The notes beneath the pieces were generated by a model. It was not told where the DNA came from and searched no databases. It was given only the letters and a program-made list of their open reading frames with translations. A program made the translations under genes and the position numbers. Positions 17,301 to 26,992 of a stretch of DNA of 64,000 nucleotides are shown in pieces (within the stretch, counting starts at the first letter, position 1; the number at the start of each line of letters is the position of its first letter). The DNA is from Candidatus Poribacteria bacterium (GTDB lineage: Bacteria; Poribacteria; WGA-4E; WGA-3G), in assembly GCA_028824575.1 (NCBI GenBank), contig JAPPDN010000059.1, forward strand, positions 1 to 64,000. Reading direction: 5' to 3'.

Positions 17301-19544
17301 CGCTTTCAGGGTCAATCCCGTTGTGTGAACGTCTGCAGCCGACCCCTTCGGGATCATCGCTCCAAACGTGTCTTCCACCGTATAGCGTCCCTCCGCAACG
17401 GAAACCTCCTGCCCCTCTTCATCGGCAGCGGTGAGCTCCAGTAGCTTCGGCACACCCGCTACTGTCTCGGAGACCTGTAGGTTCTTTAAAACATAACTCG
17501 AATCTATGCACTGTAAACCGACCCTGCCTACGCCTAACCGGTCATCCACTTCAAAGATAACGCCTTTAAAAATTTCTTTCGACTGGACGCTCCCATCGGG
17601 TAACCGGAGGTTCACACACACTATCACCTCGTTGAGATATCCGCTCTCGTTGAGCGAATGCGTCTTCCAAAACGAGTCCGGGTTCGTTTCATTGAAATAC
17701 CCGCCGTTCTCGGAATCGCTACGCAGTGTCACCACGCACCGTCCACGCGTGAACTGGTTCAGCCGCACCCAGTCCAAGTTGTTGCTTATCTCCGGGAGGT
17801 TCTCGCCATCGAGGTGTGCCGTTACGTCTATCCCCTCGATAAATACTTCATACCCCTGAACGTCCGTTATGGATACCAATTCCGGTTCCGATAGCACGGT
17901 TACCCCAAACGCTGCGTCCGCAAAGAATCCCCGTCGCGTTCCCGCCCGCAACGATACTTGATGGGTAACCGTGATGCCTGACCCCGATGCTACTCGTAGC
18001 ACACTGTCGTTTACCAATTCTAAGCCTTCAGGCACCGTCGACCCATACACCCATTCTACGAAATCCGCGCCCTCAACATACTCCAAAAGGTTCACTTCTT
18101 GTGCAGCAGCGAGCGTCATTGTAGATATTTCTTTCCAGACAGGGACCCCTACCCCCGTGACACTCACATAGAAGCCACAGGCGTTCTGCAAAGACCCCCC
18201 GACGCTGTTGATGCCCCGCAATTGCACATACCCCGCACCGTCAACAGGCGCGTCCTCCGAAATCACCAAATACCGGTTCCCTTCTATGGATAACCAGTCC
18301 GGTTTCTCGGAACCGACATCGAACACCACGTCCGTCGCGTTGTGCATGAACTTGAATAGGTCTAACCGTTCTCCTGGGGCAACCTCCTGCGGATAGATCG
18401 CACCAATAGGCTGCGGCAACGTCCATACTGAGACATCAAGAAACTGTAAATCGCCACGCGTATTATACCGAAACAGCCACCCTCGAAAATAAAACAGAGA
18501 CAGCGGGGCGTAGGTGATGAATTCTTTCGCCATCGGTATCCGCCGGCCCGGCACCAATTCGTATGTATCATCGTAGACATGGATGTAATGATCGCCTGTC
18601 GTCCGCTCTTCAATAAACACCGCATTGAGACCGCTTGCCAGATACCACGTCACCTTATCGTCCAGGGGTTCCGCATGTTCCCCATCTGAAAGCGATACGG
18701 TTTCCAACGGTGTCGTTTCTAAATCCATCTCTTCCGCAATGCCCACATGGACGGTTTCTATCGGGAGTTCCGTGATTTGAGTCGTACCTGTTTGGACAAC
18801 TAAGAGCCGCCCATCTTCTGTCAACGTCCACGACCGATTCGCTGTGCTTGGGAGAATGTCCGCGGATTCCCAGACCGATATTCCATCTTTGTAGAGGATG
18901 AGTTTCCGGTTTGAAGCCGTGAGAAACGTTTCCGCATTGAATCGTAGCGTCACGGTGTTTTGTCCGCTGCCTGGTGCTACGATTGCATCGCGTGCTGCTA
19001 CCCGGGTCCCATCCCAATTGTAGATATGGATATTCCGAGCATCCCGTAAGTAGATATGCTCGCTATCAATAGACACGATCTGATCATACGTCTGCAGATT
19101 AGCGTCATCAGGGATAGAATCCGCGTGAAACAGCGTATTCCACTCCGATTTCGGAAAATCATCGCTGTAGTGCACCGTCACCGCTGTTTCAGGATTACCC
19201 GCCGCGACCGTATCCTCAAGCACCCTGAGTGTCACCTGCCCCGCACCACCAGACCCTGGAAACCGCACGGTCGCCCCGTAGACGCATCCCTTTCCCGTCA
19301 GCGCACCCACAAACGACACCTCAGCCGAGATGTCAATGCCGGTGTCGTCTTCAGCCGTCAACACTACATTCGTCAGTGAGAAGTCCGGCACATTCGCATC
19401 AAACGCGAACAGCACCGCGACATCGTTTTTCTCTACGGGGTCCGGCGGATTCGCTTCCAGATCCACCTCCGTCAGATACAACGTGGGAGGGGTTTGTAAC
19501 CCCGAAGGTCTTGGAATGGTAAGGATTTGCAGTGTAGTTGCCAT
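14364..19544 (-). CDS. Phage tail tip / host-specificity protein with Ig-like modules
   Basis: 1726 residues directly downstream of the tape measure block, the usual position of the tail tip or central fibre that contacts the host. N-terminal half: strand-rich modules and two He_PIG-like stretches (IYPQEVAPGERLDLFKF). The middle has a TIEKW/propeller-like part. Near residue 1430 there is a structural core (GYLLIGSELVRYTG, FTGISRGELATP) of the kind seen in tail tip proteins. The end has repeated DGAGTP motifs (LLVDGAGKAPLYF, FFADGAGTLIRW) and an Ig module (RFDPRTRTLSGTP). No clear ribosome-binding site. It carries an 84-base palindromic element in frame at 15962-16045. Receptor role is inferred from position. 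Confidence 0.75.
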   Translation of the reverse strand: MATTLQILTIPRPSGLQTPPTLYLTEVDLEANPPDPVEKNDVAVLFAFDANVPDFSLTNVVLTAEDDTGIDISAEVSFVGALTGKGCVYGATVRFPGSGGAGQVTLRVLEDTVAAGNPETAVTVHYSDDFPKSEWNTLFHADSIPDDANLQTYDQIVSIDSEHIYLRDARNIHIYNWDGTRVAARDAIVAPGSGQNTVTLRFNAETFLTASNRKLILYKDGISVWESADILPSTANRSWTLTEDGRLLVVQTGTTQITELPIETVHVGIAEEMDLETTPLETVSLSDGEHAEPLDDKVTWYLASGLNAVFIEERTTGDHYIHVYDDTYELVPGRRIPMAKEFITYAPLSLFYFRGWLFRYNTRGDLQFLDVSVWTLPQPIGAIYPQEVAPGERLDLFKFMHNATDVVFDVGSEKPDWLSIEGNRYLVISEDAPVDGAGYVQLRGINSVGGSLQNACGFYVSVTGVGVPVWKEISTMTLAAAQEVNLLEYVEGADFVEWVYGSTVPEGLELVNDSVLRVASGSGITVTHQVSLRAGTRRGFFADAAFGVTVLSEPELVSITDVQGYEVFIEGIDVTAHLDGENLPEISNNLDWVRLNQFTRGRCVVTLRSDSENGGYFNETNPDSFWKTHSLNESGYLNEVIVCVNLRLPDGSVQSKEIFKGVIFEVDDRLGVGRVGLQCIDSSYVLKNLQVSETVAGVPKLLELTAADEEGQEVSVAEGRYTVEDTFGAMIPKGSAADVHTTGLTLKAIQNAPEGVTEDDTAFMTESEVRTQGGYLSVSEDRTPIPVLVKTQTPHRYLSPQAAVEKLVKQEPVLLTVHAMEPEAIGETSHIRSNGNLAFPVERGRLLRYPVDWIVDAENGVFYYLLSNPVNYISDALVCYDVKKETHQVLYEFDPELSVVSFASSDFDTFAVIVTDATDFDRSVDPVSKVPQSVVLGYDASVSENTQIVSYQQSVHHYRVLIGKETDFRPQAGLHYWVGVSGLDYTWRGITRGVRGGFRYQGTDGSFVYRYAKGTAFGLARREPNGRVSALFTRNKDAYQNHLNFAFDVTDAGEVFFASVEGTDTTSTLTIEKWTDGTTETVFQRTELLSRFRAFDDTAGDAWLGVHEVLVDGHNIYLIVPVSRNGRDISTDAGVILYRYNQVTLQLQALATYDFVQYGPCMLTKHSEKSASVRESQTEGNDLRADSLANPDFSADGYIYFVESPAVSYLFEARNREVAFDASEAKGFLKRILMTGEIETLGNVYFDNNRAYGGQLPMRGISFDDDLHFVMGYGDPALIGQPESDASRPENWQWFSFGKKYRYKVPVLPTSGAISEVLTSLATTVGATVSIDKNILSLQNRRARGAFVAADVGVPDTEIGYAFANHAFPTMGYLLIGSELVRYTGRTATHFTGISRGELATPIVPHAADSLITFVHRPIEARNTMRSSEPYLEVTVSLDSDHLYNSIEEGSPVRSRVLDAASQSQFGSNPLQLALSTTEHELPWVEFISKQYLERFKDLAYLINVRVRAFYAVNLGEIVCFKYLADAPEVDGYLIAMQVMSVRTGSEFTTIRGRQVTPVVTPEVVRMADLTRHYLTTDGAGTPLLVDGAGKAPLYFGDALYFDVAPTFEVSELPKLTLVQYAEMMPVVLPAGMSPIGNPFTYAFSPALGKGLRFDPRTRTLSGTPVAVMAEMDYVYTATDSEGQVILLTQPIEVLPAVQAPLHITDGAGTPFFADGAGTLIRWHGF
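15962..16045. repeat. 84-bp palindromic element inserted in frame in the tail-tip gene
   Basis: Outer arms CGGAAAAGTCGG and CCGACTTTTCCG enclose two hairpins: GATTTGCGAG/CTCGCAAATC and TTCTGTT/AACAGAA. The length is exactly 28 codons, encoding SVRESQTEGNDLRADSLANP in the leftward frame. A second copy is at 36402-36485 with a compensating change in the outer stem. It resembles protein-coding palindromic elements described in Rickettsia, though the sequence is unrelated as far as I can tell. Confidence 0.9.
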
Positions 19545-19569
19545 GGGAATAGTTTATGGGACTTTCACA

Positions 19570-19705
19570 TCTAAAGAAGTGGTTTTAAGTTATAAGTACG
19601 TTTCGCTGCGCTCCACTTTTGGTCGTTGGTTAAGAGGCTCTCTGTAACAACCCACCTCTTAACTTATAACCTACCACCAAAAGCGAACGGAGTGAGCGTA
19701 CTAAC
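19570..19705. repeat. Nested intergenic palindrome between late genes
   Basis: Inner arms GTTAAGAGG/CCTCTTAAC, middle arms CTTTTGGT/ACCAAAAG and outer arms AGTACG/CGTACT can form one long branched hairpin. Related arrangements occupy 39580-39750 and 43675-43805. It separates the tail-tip gene from the gene upstream and could stabilise or attenuate the late transcript. Confidence 0.65.
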
Positions 19706-19709
19706 AACC

Positions 19710-20261
19710 CTACGGTGTTTTTAAATTGAAGATTAATTTGTGTCCGATAATTTTGCCACCTGTTACGCCTCCACTGCCTCTATTATAAGCAAAACGTGTA
19801 TCACTTATTTTCCAAATAAATGCATCGCTCGACCCCAAATCAAACCGTATTGCCGCCCCATTGCTGGGTTGCGTATTAAACCATAGAGGTTTTGAAATTG
19901 TCTGTGTGATAAGAAAGCTATGACCACCGGGGCCTTTTGTTGGGTAGTTCCCTCTACTGAATAGAAATGTAAAGGCAAAGTAATTATCGTTAAAATTATG
20001 GCGTGTTGTGCTTTCCTTTATATTCAAATCGAATTGCTGTGTTGATCCTGAAGCAAATTGGTCTGTTTTCTCAAAAAGCACCACATCTTCAGTCGCAAGT
20101 TGCAACGGGTTCACCGCTTGCAGTGCTTGGTGCAAAATTGCGAGCCCCAACTGCCGCGCTCTGCCTCGCGCCGTCCCATCGGAGATCGCACCCAGAATCG
20201 CATCCTCAAACTCTGCTGCCGATAAAATAGGTTCATCCTTCAAAGGTCGTTGCTGATTCAT
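19710..20261 (-). CDS. Small tail-associated protein
   Basis: 183 residues from the ATG at 20261, which has GAGGGGGAT at good spacing. The N-terminus is helical (SAAEFEDAILGAISDGTARG, then a helix LGLAILHQALQAVNPL) and the rest is beta-rich and Gly/Phe-rich (FLFSRGNYPTKGPGGHS). It lies between tape measure and tail tip, so it is probably a distal tail or fibre adaptor. No family recognised; an alternative start at 20348 adds a segment without features. Confidence 0.5.
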   Translation of the reverse strand: MNQQRPLKDEPILSAAEFEDAILGAISDGTARGRARQLGLAILHQALQAVNPLQLATEDVVLFEKTDQFASGSTQQFDLNIKESTTRHNFNDNYFAFTFLFSRGNYPTKGPGGHSFLITQTISKPLWFNTQPSNGAAIRFDLGSSDAFIWKISDTRFAYNRGSGGVTGGKIIGHKLIFNLKTP

Positions 20262-20278
20262 TGTATCCCCCTCTTGTG

Positions 20279-20435
20279 AAAGTCCGTAAAGTGTTCTAAA
20301 ATCCGTAAAGTTAGAAAGTTGCCAGAGGTGTTTGGACATCCAAAGCATCTCTTGAAACTTTTCAACTTTAGCTACACTTCAAAACTTTAGCTACACTTCC
20401 TTATCTTCCCAACTTTAGTACACTTCAAAACTTTC
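20279..20435. repeat. Intergenic repeat shared with 38890-39010
   Basis: Contains a palindrome built from GTTTGGACATCCAAA with flanking AGAGG/ATCTCT arms, then several copies of AACTTTAG-ACACTTCAAAACTT. The same blocks occur at 38890-39010 upstream of the major capsid gene's neighbour. Both lie between late genes. Confidence 0.6.
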
Positions 20436-23400
20436 TTATATATTGACCCGTTCATTGAGTTGCTCTGTCCGAGACTGTTGCTCCAACAGAATATTGTCGT
20501 TCAACGTCACAGGCACCGTAACCTCAATCGTTTGCGGTGATGTGGAAACGTTCCTACCGCCACCGCCTGGCATATTCACAACCCCACCAGACACATTCAC
20601 AGTGTCAGCCTCTATTGAAAGAGTGTCTACAGTGATTTCCTGCGCACCGCGGATCACGAGGCTTTGAATATCTGCTTCCCTTAATGCTGTTGAAAGGAGA
20701 CTGCCGAGCGCGTTCGGAACGTCCGCAAAATCTTCAAGTTTTGGGAGTGTTGCCGAGAATACCGCAATGCCCCGCCCAAACATTTCTGCGTTTGATGCGT
20801 TCGCGATGGCTGTTGCAGACTCGGTGGTAGCAGTGGTGGCGTTTGTCATCGCGGTGGTTGCTTCGGTTTCGGCTGTCGTCGCGTTCTGCTCAATCAACGG
20901 TGCCAATGCCGTTTCAATCGCTGTCGCCTGTAACACCGCTTGTGTTTCGATGTCCGCAGTCCGTTCAACCGTCCGTGCCTCCAAATCCGCTACCGATCGC
21001 TGGTTCTGCAGATACTCATCCAGCCCGCGCCGTCCAAACACCCGTTCAATAAAGTTCTCATCCGTCAACGCACCGCTTTCTAACTCCTGCCGATAGAAGT
21101 CGTATCCCGAACTCCCCGGTGTCAGGATACCGAACTCCGTTTGGAAGTCCTGTACATCCCGATCCCGCTGACGGTTCAGATCAAAAAGGTCCCGCTGATA
21201 CGTGCTATCCGATTCCAATTGCTGCCGCTGCGCCGCCGACAACTCCCCGAACTCCTCATCGAATAACCGCCGCGCCGTCTCTGTTTGTAAATCTTGGAGG
21301 TCGCGCTGATATTCCCGCTGGATTTCCTCTGCCGTCTGATTCCGATCCCGTTGTAAGTCGTCAAGGTCTTCATGGAACTGTTCTTCCAACGCAAGAAGAC
21401 GGTCCTTGTGATCTTCGTTCAATTTCTCAATCGCGTCTAAACGGTCTGCCTCGTTCTCTATCTGGGCATCGCGCACTTCTTCAATCTCATCTTGCCGACG
21501 TGCCTCACGTGCGATCGCATCTTCGCGGAGTCGCTCTATCTCGGCTTGCGCACTCTCTTCGTCTCGGAGCCGATCCCGCGTAAACTGGTTCTGGGCGGTT
21601 GTCGCTCTACGTAATGCCTGTTCACGCAGCAACTGGTTGTCCTGGCGTAAGTTTTCCAGTTCCGTCTCTGATAACGCTAATTCATTGATACGTTTCAGCT
21701 CATTGTCATAAAAAGCATTGATCGCACGGATAAGGGTTCGCCTCGCATCTTCAAAGCCCCGTTCAGTCGTCGCACCTGTCAGATTGAAACGCGCCCGCGC
21801 AACCGCGTTTTCCAATAGGTTCGATTCAGGGGTATCTTCAAGACGCGTGCGTGGCGGTGCTACCTCTGCTGTAGGGGTATCTGTTGATACGGGGTCTTCC
21901 GTCGGGACTTCAGGGACCGGGATTCGGCGGACGGCTAATGCCGTGCCTTGTAGAAATCCTGAAGCCTCTGTAAATGCGTTCTCTAACGCAAAGCCGACAT
22001 CCTCGAGATTGGAAACCAACCGCAGGTTCGCATCAAAAAGCCGATCCGTGAACGCGTTGGTATACCGCGTCCGCGCATTCGCTAACGCATCCTCCGTGAA
22101 GATACCCACACCCGCTTCTATGAACGCTAATTGCTGATCCCGATACGCGGTTTCCGCCGCGCCGAGTCGCGTATACGCCGATGTGATGGTTTCCGCCGTG
22201 CTGTCTTCGCCTAATAAACGGATGGCGTTCTCTGCAGACGTAATATCGCCTTGCAATGTGCGAAGGATGTCTCGCTGTTGTGCTGTGAATCGGAAAACCT
22301 CTGTCGGGGGTTCCTGTTCGAGAACTTGTGGTGTTTCCGTTGGCACGTCGTCCCCAATCGACTGCACAACCGCCTGCTCAGGTGCCTGAACGTCAACAAT
22401 CTCTTCAGGAATCCGTTGCACCTGGAGTGCCGCCCCTGAAAGGACGCCCGACATGTTCTGGATCGCCGTCACTAACTGGAATCCAACGGCTTCCAAAGCA
22501 TCTAAGAGCTCACCGTTCGCCGCTTCAATCTCGTTACCAAACCGCTGACCTGATAGTGTCAACGCACGCTGTCTCGCGTCTTCTGTGATGTTTGTCGCGT
22601 TCGTGATGAAAGCAACGATTTGCGTCTGGACTGCCGCCTGCGCAGTCGCTAAATCCGTGTAGGCACTGGTAATCTCTTGGGGCGTGCTGGTGGCATCGAG
22701 GTCATCCACAACGCCCTGTGCGATCGCGACGGTTTCCTCAAGGGGCGCTAACACCCGCCGCTGTTCCGGTGAAAGCCTGAAAATGTTTTCGAGTGCCTCG
22801 GTCGCCGCCGTTACCGTCTCTTCAACCACCGTGCCGACATCCGCAACAACATCCGCAACGCCCGTCCCTTGGGCTGCTGCGACTTCCGCCTCATACGCCG
22901 TTTCACCATACTGCGCTCGGGCGACATCTTCTATCGCTTGTCTGTCCGTGCCAGTGGATTCGGCAATCTGACGCGCAGTCCGCTCGCCGCTTTGTCCCTC
23001 GCTTTGCAGCTGACGGATGGTGTTTAATTGCTCGTTCCGCGCGTCGTTGAGCTCCTGGATGACATCAAATTGTTGGGTGCCGAACAACGCATTGAAGATG
23101 TTTATCGCTTCCTGCTGTGCATCAAAAAATTGGTTCGTCGCATGCAGTGCCCTGTTCCTGAAATGGTCGACATTCTCACCCGTGGCAAGCGAATCTTCAT
23201 AATCCGATACCGCGGCGTTCATCGCTTGCTGCAATTGCGTGGCGATCGGGTCAAAGATGTTCCGAAGATGTGTTTCGATGACATCTATATCCGTAATGCC
23301 GATCAGTTGCTCCAAAAGCGACTGGATAATCTGTCCATCGAAGTGCGTAGTCCCGTCAGCCGTCTCTTGCGCCGATCGAACTCCCCGCGCAAAATGCCTG

Positions 23401-26192
23401 ACGTTCGCCAATTCTGCCTGATTGTCCTCAAAAGCGTCCCGGTTGCGTGCCTCAAAGTCTCTGCGCGCCTGCCGCGCTTCTTCGCCTTGTCTGAAAATGT
23501 TATAGGGGAGTAGCACGGCTTGGGAAATGTCGCCTTGCGCAAACTTTGCGAGACTCTCGACGTTCTCCGCAACATCCGATAACGCACTGTCGGAATCAAA
23601 CGCAACATCCGCAAACGCCGTCGCAAGTTTACCTAATGCATCGATCGCCTCTCCGATCGGATCCTCTAAATCTCGAAACTTGTCACCCGCATCCGCCGTG
23701 CCGTCTGCAACTTCAGCCACGACTGTATCTAAACTCTCAAAAGCATGCTCGGTGAGTTCCGCGCCCTGTTTCGTTTCATCCAGTGCAGTCGTCAAGTCCT
23801 CAACAGCAGGGGTGGTCTCTCTGTCTACGATATCCGTAAAGTCGATATGACTTCTTTTTGACGTATCCAGGGCATCACTGTAATCGTAAAGCCGTGCCTC
23901 CGCTTGCCGAAAATCCGCAGTTCCTGTCTTGACTGTCTCGCTGACTTGGTTTAAAGGACCAAGCGCGGCGTCCGCCGCAACCGATGTCGCTTCCAACTCA
24001 GCAACATACGCCGCAAGCGGATCGTCTAACCCATCAAAGAACCCGGCAGTGTGCAACGCTTCTAACTCGGCTTGATGGTCGACCACCGAAACCGTCGCTA
24101 AGTCCACCGCTGTCGTGTATTCACCGACTTCACCCGCCGCAACCCGCCAGAAATCATCGAAACCTTCTAATTCTTGGTTGAGATTCTCAAATTCCCGGAT
24201 ATGCCGCTGCGCTGCTGAAATCACACCCAAATATTCTGTGAACGCAACCGCGGCAGTCTTGACGGCTGTTCCCTGTTCTTCTGTCGCGGCAGTCGTCGCA
24301 TCCGTCCCATCTTTCAGCGTGCCTAACCGGGATGTCGCCTTGTCGATCTCCGTGTTGAGTTCAGATTGACGATCTTTCGCGGCACCCAAGCGACGCTCAT
24401 ATTGCTCGATCGCGGGGTTCGTCTCACCGACTGCCGTGTCTTTCGCATTCTGGAGCAGCCCTTCATACCGTTCGACCTCCGCATTCGCACTCCGAAGCTC
24501 TGTCTGTAAGTCCAAAAGCCGCGCCTGCTGCTCCTGTGCTAACGACGCATTTTCACCTAACGCCGCCGATGCACCCCCGAACGCCATCTCAAGTTTCTCG
24601 ATCTCTGCCGTCAATTCCGGGACACGCGCACGTGCCGTTTCAAGCAGCCGCGCAAACTGTTCCGTTGACTGATTCGAGATACCGGCTGCCGATGCTTTCC
24701 GTAGCTCTTCCTCATACCTCGCGATATTCGCAGTCGTCTGCTCCAGTTCAGTTCGTAAGTCCTTGAGTCTCGCACGCCCCGCATCGCCTGCAGTCGCATG
24801 CTCTTCGAGTGCCGCCGTCGCTGATGCGACCGATTGCGTCAACCGATCCGTCGACTCGGACGCTTGGTCCCCCTCGTCGCGCCAGAACGCTATGAACTCT
24901 ACAGCCTCTGCCACCCCGCCGATGAAAGCCGTCAGATGCTCCGAAAGTTGTGCTATTCCTGCCCCAAGCACGCCTACGGCATACGCCGTCCCCTGTATCA
25001 AAGGATTCAAGAGATTCACCAGGGCACCCGCAAGTTCTAAGACTTCGGCTAACAATCCGCCAAGTGAATCTGCTAATGCACCAACAGGGGGTCCCAGTAT
25101 CCGAGTCAACGCACCCCCGAGCTCCAGCAACGCATCAAACAAGGACTGCGCACCCGCAACGATCTCCTGTATCGGTTCCGGTAACGTCGAAACGTCTTTC
25201 GTGCCAACACGAACCACATCCAAGAATTCCGATAACACACGCGCAGCATTCGTAACGGTCGGGAGGAACAGGTCCCCAATTGCCGCTTGGGTCAGCAGTA
25301 TCGAGTTCTGGAGTGTGTCCATTACAACGATATAACTGTCCGCGGGCGGCGCCTCAAAACGTCTGGATAACTCGTCAAACGTCGGAATCAACAGATCCCG
25401 GATGCTCCCGCCAACTCTCCGATATGCTGCATGCAAGCCCTCGATGTTCGCTTCTACACCGTGAACATCCGCCAATGTTTCGAGAAACGAAGGAATTTGT
25501 TGCACGATGGTGCGAAAATCTCTGAAATCGACTTTCCCCAGCTGCACTGCCTGGATTAACTGCTCCATCGCTAACGAAGCTGTCGACGCATTGCCACCCA
25601 AGGACACAATCGTCTGACCGACCGTCAACAGAATTTTGTCCGTGTCCTCCGCACCTAACCCCGCCGCACGGAGTCTATTGGAGTAACGCGTTAACGATTC
25701 AAAGTTCAACCCCGGCAAATTCGCAATCTCAATCAGAGACTCAAGCCGTTTCTCCGCTGCTTCCGAACTCCCTTCAATCTGTGTGATCGCCCGTGTGTAT
25801 TGCTCTAACCTACCCGCTGCTTGAATGCTTTCAATCCCGAAACGACCGATCTGCTGCGTAGCCACCGCAAACCCTAACGCCCCCAGCACGCTCCCCGCGC
25901 CACTCACTGAACGCGTAAATACGCCAACCCCCCGGTTCGCGAACCCGATCGCACCCGTGAGTTCTGTTGCCCCTCTGCCCGTGCGCCGAACCTGATTCCC
26001 AAGACTCCCGACTTCACGCGCAGTTTCACGCGCCTCGTCGCCCAGCTTGTCAACACCCGTCGCCGCGTTCGTCGCCGCGCCCTGCGTCTGACCCAATTGC
26101 TGGCGCAGCTCACGCACCTCACCTTGGAGTTGCTCGATCTCGGTGCGGGCTTTCCGCGAGTCAGCTGTGAATCGGATCCTAACGTCAGCCAT
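20436..26192 (-). CDS. Tail tape measure protein
   Basis: 1918 residues, the longest gene in the window, and positioned after the chaperone genes. The N-terminus is coiled coil (EIEQLQGEVRELRQQLGQ) leading into the tape measure domain (residues about 90-290; RAAGLGAEDTDKILLTVGQ, LGKVDFRDFRTIVQQIP). Then come a hydrophobic stretch near 350-430 and a very long helical, Gln/Glu/Arg-rich body with repeated STAETITSAYTRL-type motifs, and a beta-like C-terminal tail. Tape measure proteins set tail length at roughly 0.15 nm per residue, suggesting a tail near 290 nm (inference). No lysozyme or peptidase domain is evident. Confidence 0.9.
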   Translation of the reverse strand: MADVRIRFTADSRKARTEIEQLQGEVRELRQQLGQTQGAATNAATGVDKLGDEARETAREVGSLGNQVRRTGRGATELTGAIGFANRGVGVFTRSVSGAGSVLGALGFAVATQQIGRFGIESIQAAGRLEQYTRAITQIEGSSEAAEKRLESLIEIANLPGLNFESLTRYSNRLRAAGLGAEDTDKILLTVGQTIVSLGGNASTASLAMEQLIQAVQLGKVDFRDFRTIVQQIPSFLETLADVHGVEANIEGLHAAYRRVGGSIRDLLIPTFDELSRRFEAPPADSYIVVMDTLQNSILLTQAAIGDLFLPTVTNAARVLSEFLDVVRVGTKDVSTLPEPIQEIVAGAQSLFDALLELGGALTRILGPPVGALADSLGGLLAEVLELAGALVNLLNPLIQGTAYAVGVLGAGIAQLSEHLTAFIGGVAEAVEFIAFWRDEGDQASESTDRLTQSVASATAALEEHATAGDAGRARLKDLRTELEQTTANIARYEEELRKASAAGISNQSTEQFARLLETARARVPELTAEIEKLEMAFGGASAALGENASLAQEQQARLLDLQTELRSANAEVERYEGLLQNAKDTAVGETNPAIEQYERRLGAAKDRQSELNTEIDKATSRLGTLKDGTDATTAATEEQGTAVKTAAVAFTEYLGVISAAQRHIREFENLNQELEGFDDFWRVAAGEVGEYTTAVDLATVSVVDHQAELEALHTAGFFDGLDDPLAAYVAELEATSVAADAALGPLNQVSETVKTGTADFRQAEARLYDYSDALDTSKRSHIDFTDIVDRETTPAVEDLTTALDETKQGAELTEHAFESLDTVVAEVADGTADAGDKFRDLEDPIGEAIDALGKLATAFADVAFDSDSALSDVAENVESLAKFAQGDISQAVLLPYNIFRQGEEARQARRDFEARNRDAFEDNQAELANVRHFARGVRSAQETADGTTHFDGQIIQSLLEQLIGITDIDVIETHLRNIFDPIATQLQQAMNAAVSDYEDSLATGENVDHFRNRALHATNQFFDAQQEAINIFNALFGTQQFDVIQELNDARNEQLNTIRQLQSEGQSGERTARQIAESTGTDRQAIEDVARAQYGETAYEAEVAAAQGTGVADVVADVGTVVEETVTAATEALENIFRLSPEQRRVLAPLEETVAIAQGVVDDLDATSTPQEITSAYTDLATAQAAVQTQIVAFITNATNITEDARQRALTLSGQRFGNEIEAANGELLDALEAVGFQLVTAIQNMSGVLSGAALQVQRIPEEIVDVQAPEQAVVQSIGDDVPTETPQVLEQEPPTEVFRFTAQQRDILRTLQGDITSAENAIRLLGEDSTAETITSAYTRLGAAETAYRDQQLAFIEAGVGIFTEDALANARTRYTNAFTDRLFDANLRLVSNLEDVGFALENAFTEASGFLQGTALAVRRIPVPEVPTEDPVSTDTPTAEVAPPRTRLEDTPESNLLENAVARARFNLTGATTERGFEDARRTLIRAINAFYDNELKRINELALSETELENLRQDNQLLREQALRRATTAQNQFTRDRLRDEESAQAEIERLREDAIAREARRQDEIEEVRDAQIENEADRLDAIEKLNEDHKDRLLALEEQFHEDLDDLQRDRNQTAEEIQREYQRDLQDLQTETARRLFDEEFGELSAAQRQQLESDSTYQRDLFDLNRQRDRDVQDFQTEFGILTPGSSGYDFYRQELESGALTDENFIERVFGRRGLDEYLQNQRSVADLEARTVERTADIETQAVLQATAIETALAPLIEQNATTAETEATTAMTNATTATTESATAIANASNAEMFGRGIAVFSATLPKLEDFADVPNALGSLLSTALREADIQSLVIRGAQEITVDTLSIEADTVNVSGGVVNMPGGGGRNVSTSPQTIEVTVPVTLNDNILLEQQSRTEQLNERVNI

Positions 26193-26223
26193 TTTGCGTT
26201 ACCTTATCCTTCTCTAATTGTGC

Positions 26224-26229
26224 TATACT
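26224..26229 (+). promoter_or_regulatory. Extended -10 promoter of the lipoprotein gene (candidate)
   Basis: TGCTATACT supplies a TG-extended TATACT box at 26224-26229. No convincing -35 box is visible. The Shine-Dalgarno AAGGAG lies at 26250. This would give the lipoprotein gene its own transcription, independent of the leftward late operon. Confidence 0.5.
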
Positions 26230-26260
26230 TTTGGGAAAATTTTGATCACAAGGAGTTTCT

Positions 26261-26947
26261 ATGAAACTTTTTTTACACCCTACAAGGATTGGTCTTATTC
26301 TGTATTCGATCATCTTTATACTGGGGTGCTCAACCGAGAACCCACTTTGCACCGAGAACTACTGCGTTGAAGGCGAAATCTATCCACGTTCAGACTTGCC
26401 TGCTGGCCAAACCTTTGGTGATCTACCAATAGATGATACAACTATCTTTGCTGCAATCGTTGGCGGTGCAACTCCAATGGAGACCACACCTGAGGACCCA
26501 ACAATTGGTAACACTTTGCTTAAAGATATAAATTCGTACTTGCCTGGTCATATACCTAAAGATCCATCCCTTTTGTTTGACGCGATAAATACGGATATAC
26601 CGACAGGCAGCCGATTTTTTATTGGTAAAACGGTTCTGATTCGTGCAACGGTAGATGTAGAAAGTTTACAACCACGCGGCTTAGATGAACCAGAACAACG
26701 AAGTTATATCTCCTTAAATCGGATTGATATTAGAGATTTGGGTAAAACTGACCCTGGTCACCCATGGCGAGATATTGAAGAAATTATTTGGAGAATACAT
26801 TCCCCCGAAGACTCCACTTTGTTAAATCGATTTAAAAAAGGCGAAGCATACGATTTTCATGTTTCAATACAAAATATACTCATTAGGCAATATTCCGACA
26901 GCGTTGATTCTTATTACAGTGTTTTATGCCACTACATTGAAGAATAG
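26261..26947 (+). CDS. Lipoprotein on the strand opposite to the tail genes (candidate moron)
   Basis: 228 residues with a lipobox (IFILGCS, Cys 22) and Cys pairs in CTENYC, so it is probably an envelope lipoprotein exposed on the cell surface or in the periplasm. It has no homologue known to me. It is inserted between tape measure and chaperone genes, faces the opposite way, and is visibly more AT-rich than its neighbours, with its own -10 box and ribosome-binding site. These are features of phage-carried lysogenic conversion genes, so a role in superinfection exclusion or host surface change is plausible but unproven. Confidence 0.65.
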   Translation: MKLFLHPTRIGLILYSIIFILGCSTENPLCTENYCVEGEIYPRSDLPAGQTFGDLPIDDTTIFAAIVGGATPMETTPEDPTIGNTLLKDINSYLPGHIPKDPSLLFDAINTDIPTGSRFFIGKTVLIRATVDVESLQPRGLDEPEQRSYISLNRIDIRDLGKTDPGHPWRDIEEIIWRIHSPEDSTLLNRFKKGEAYDFHVSIQNILIRQYSDSVDSYYSVLCHYIEE

Positions 26948-26992
26948 TTCGTCAATATTGTTCGTTGTTATCTACAATGAGGCATCTTTTTC

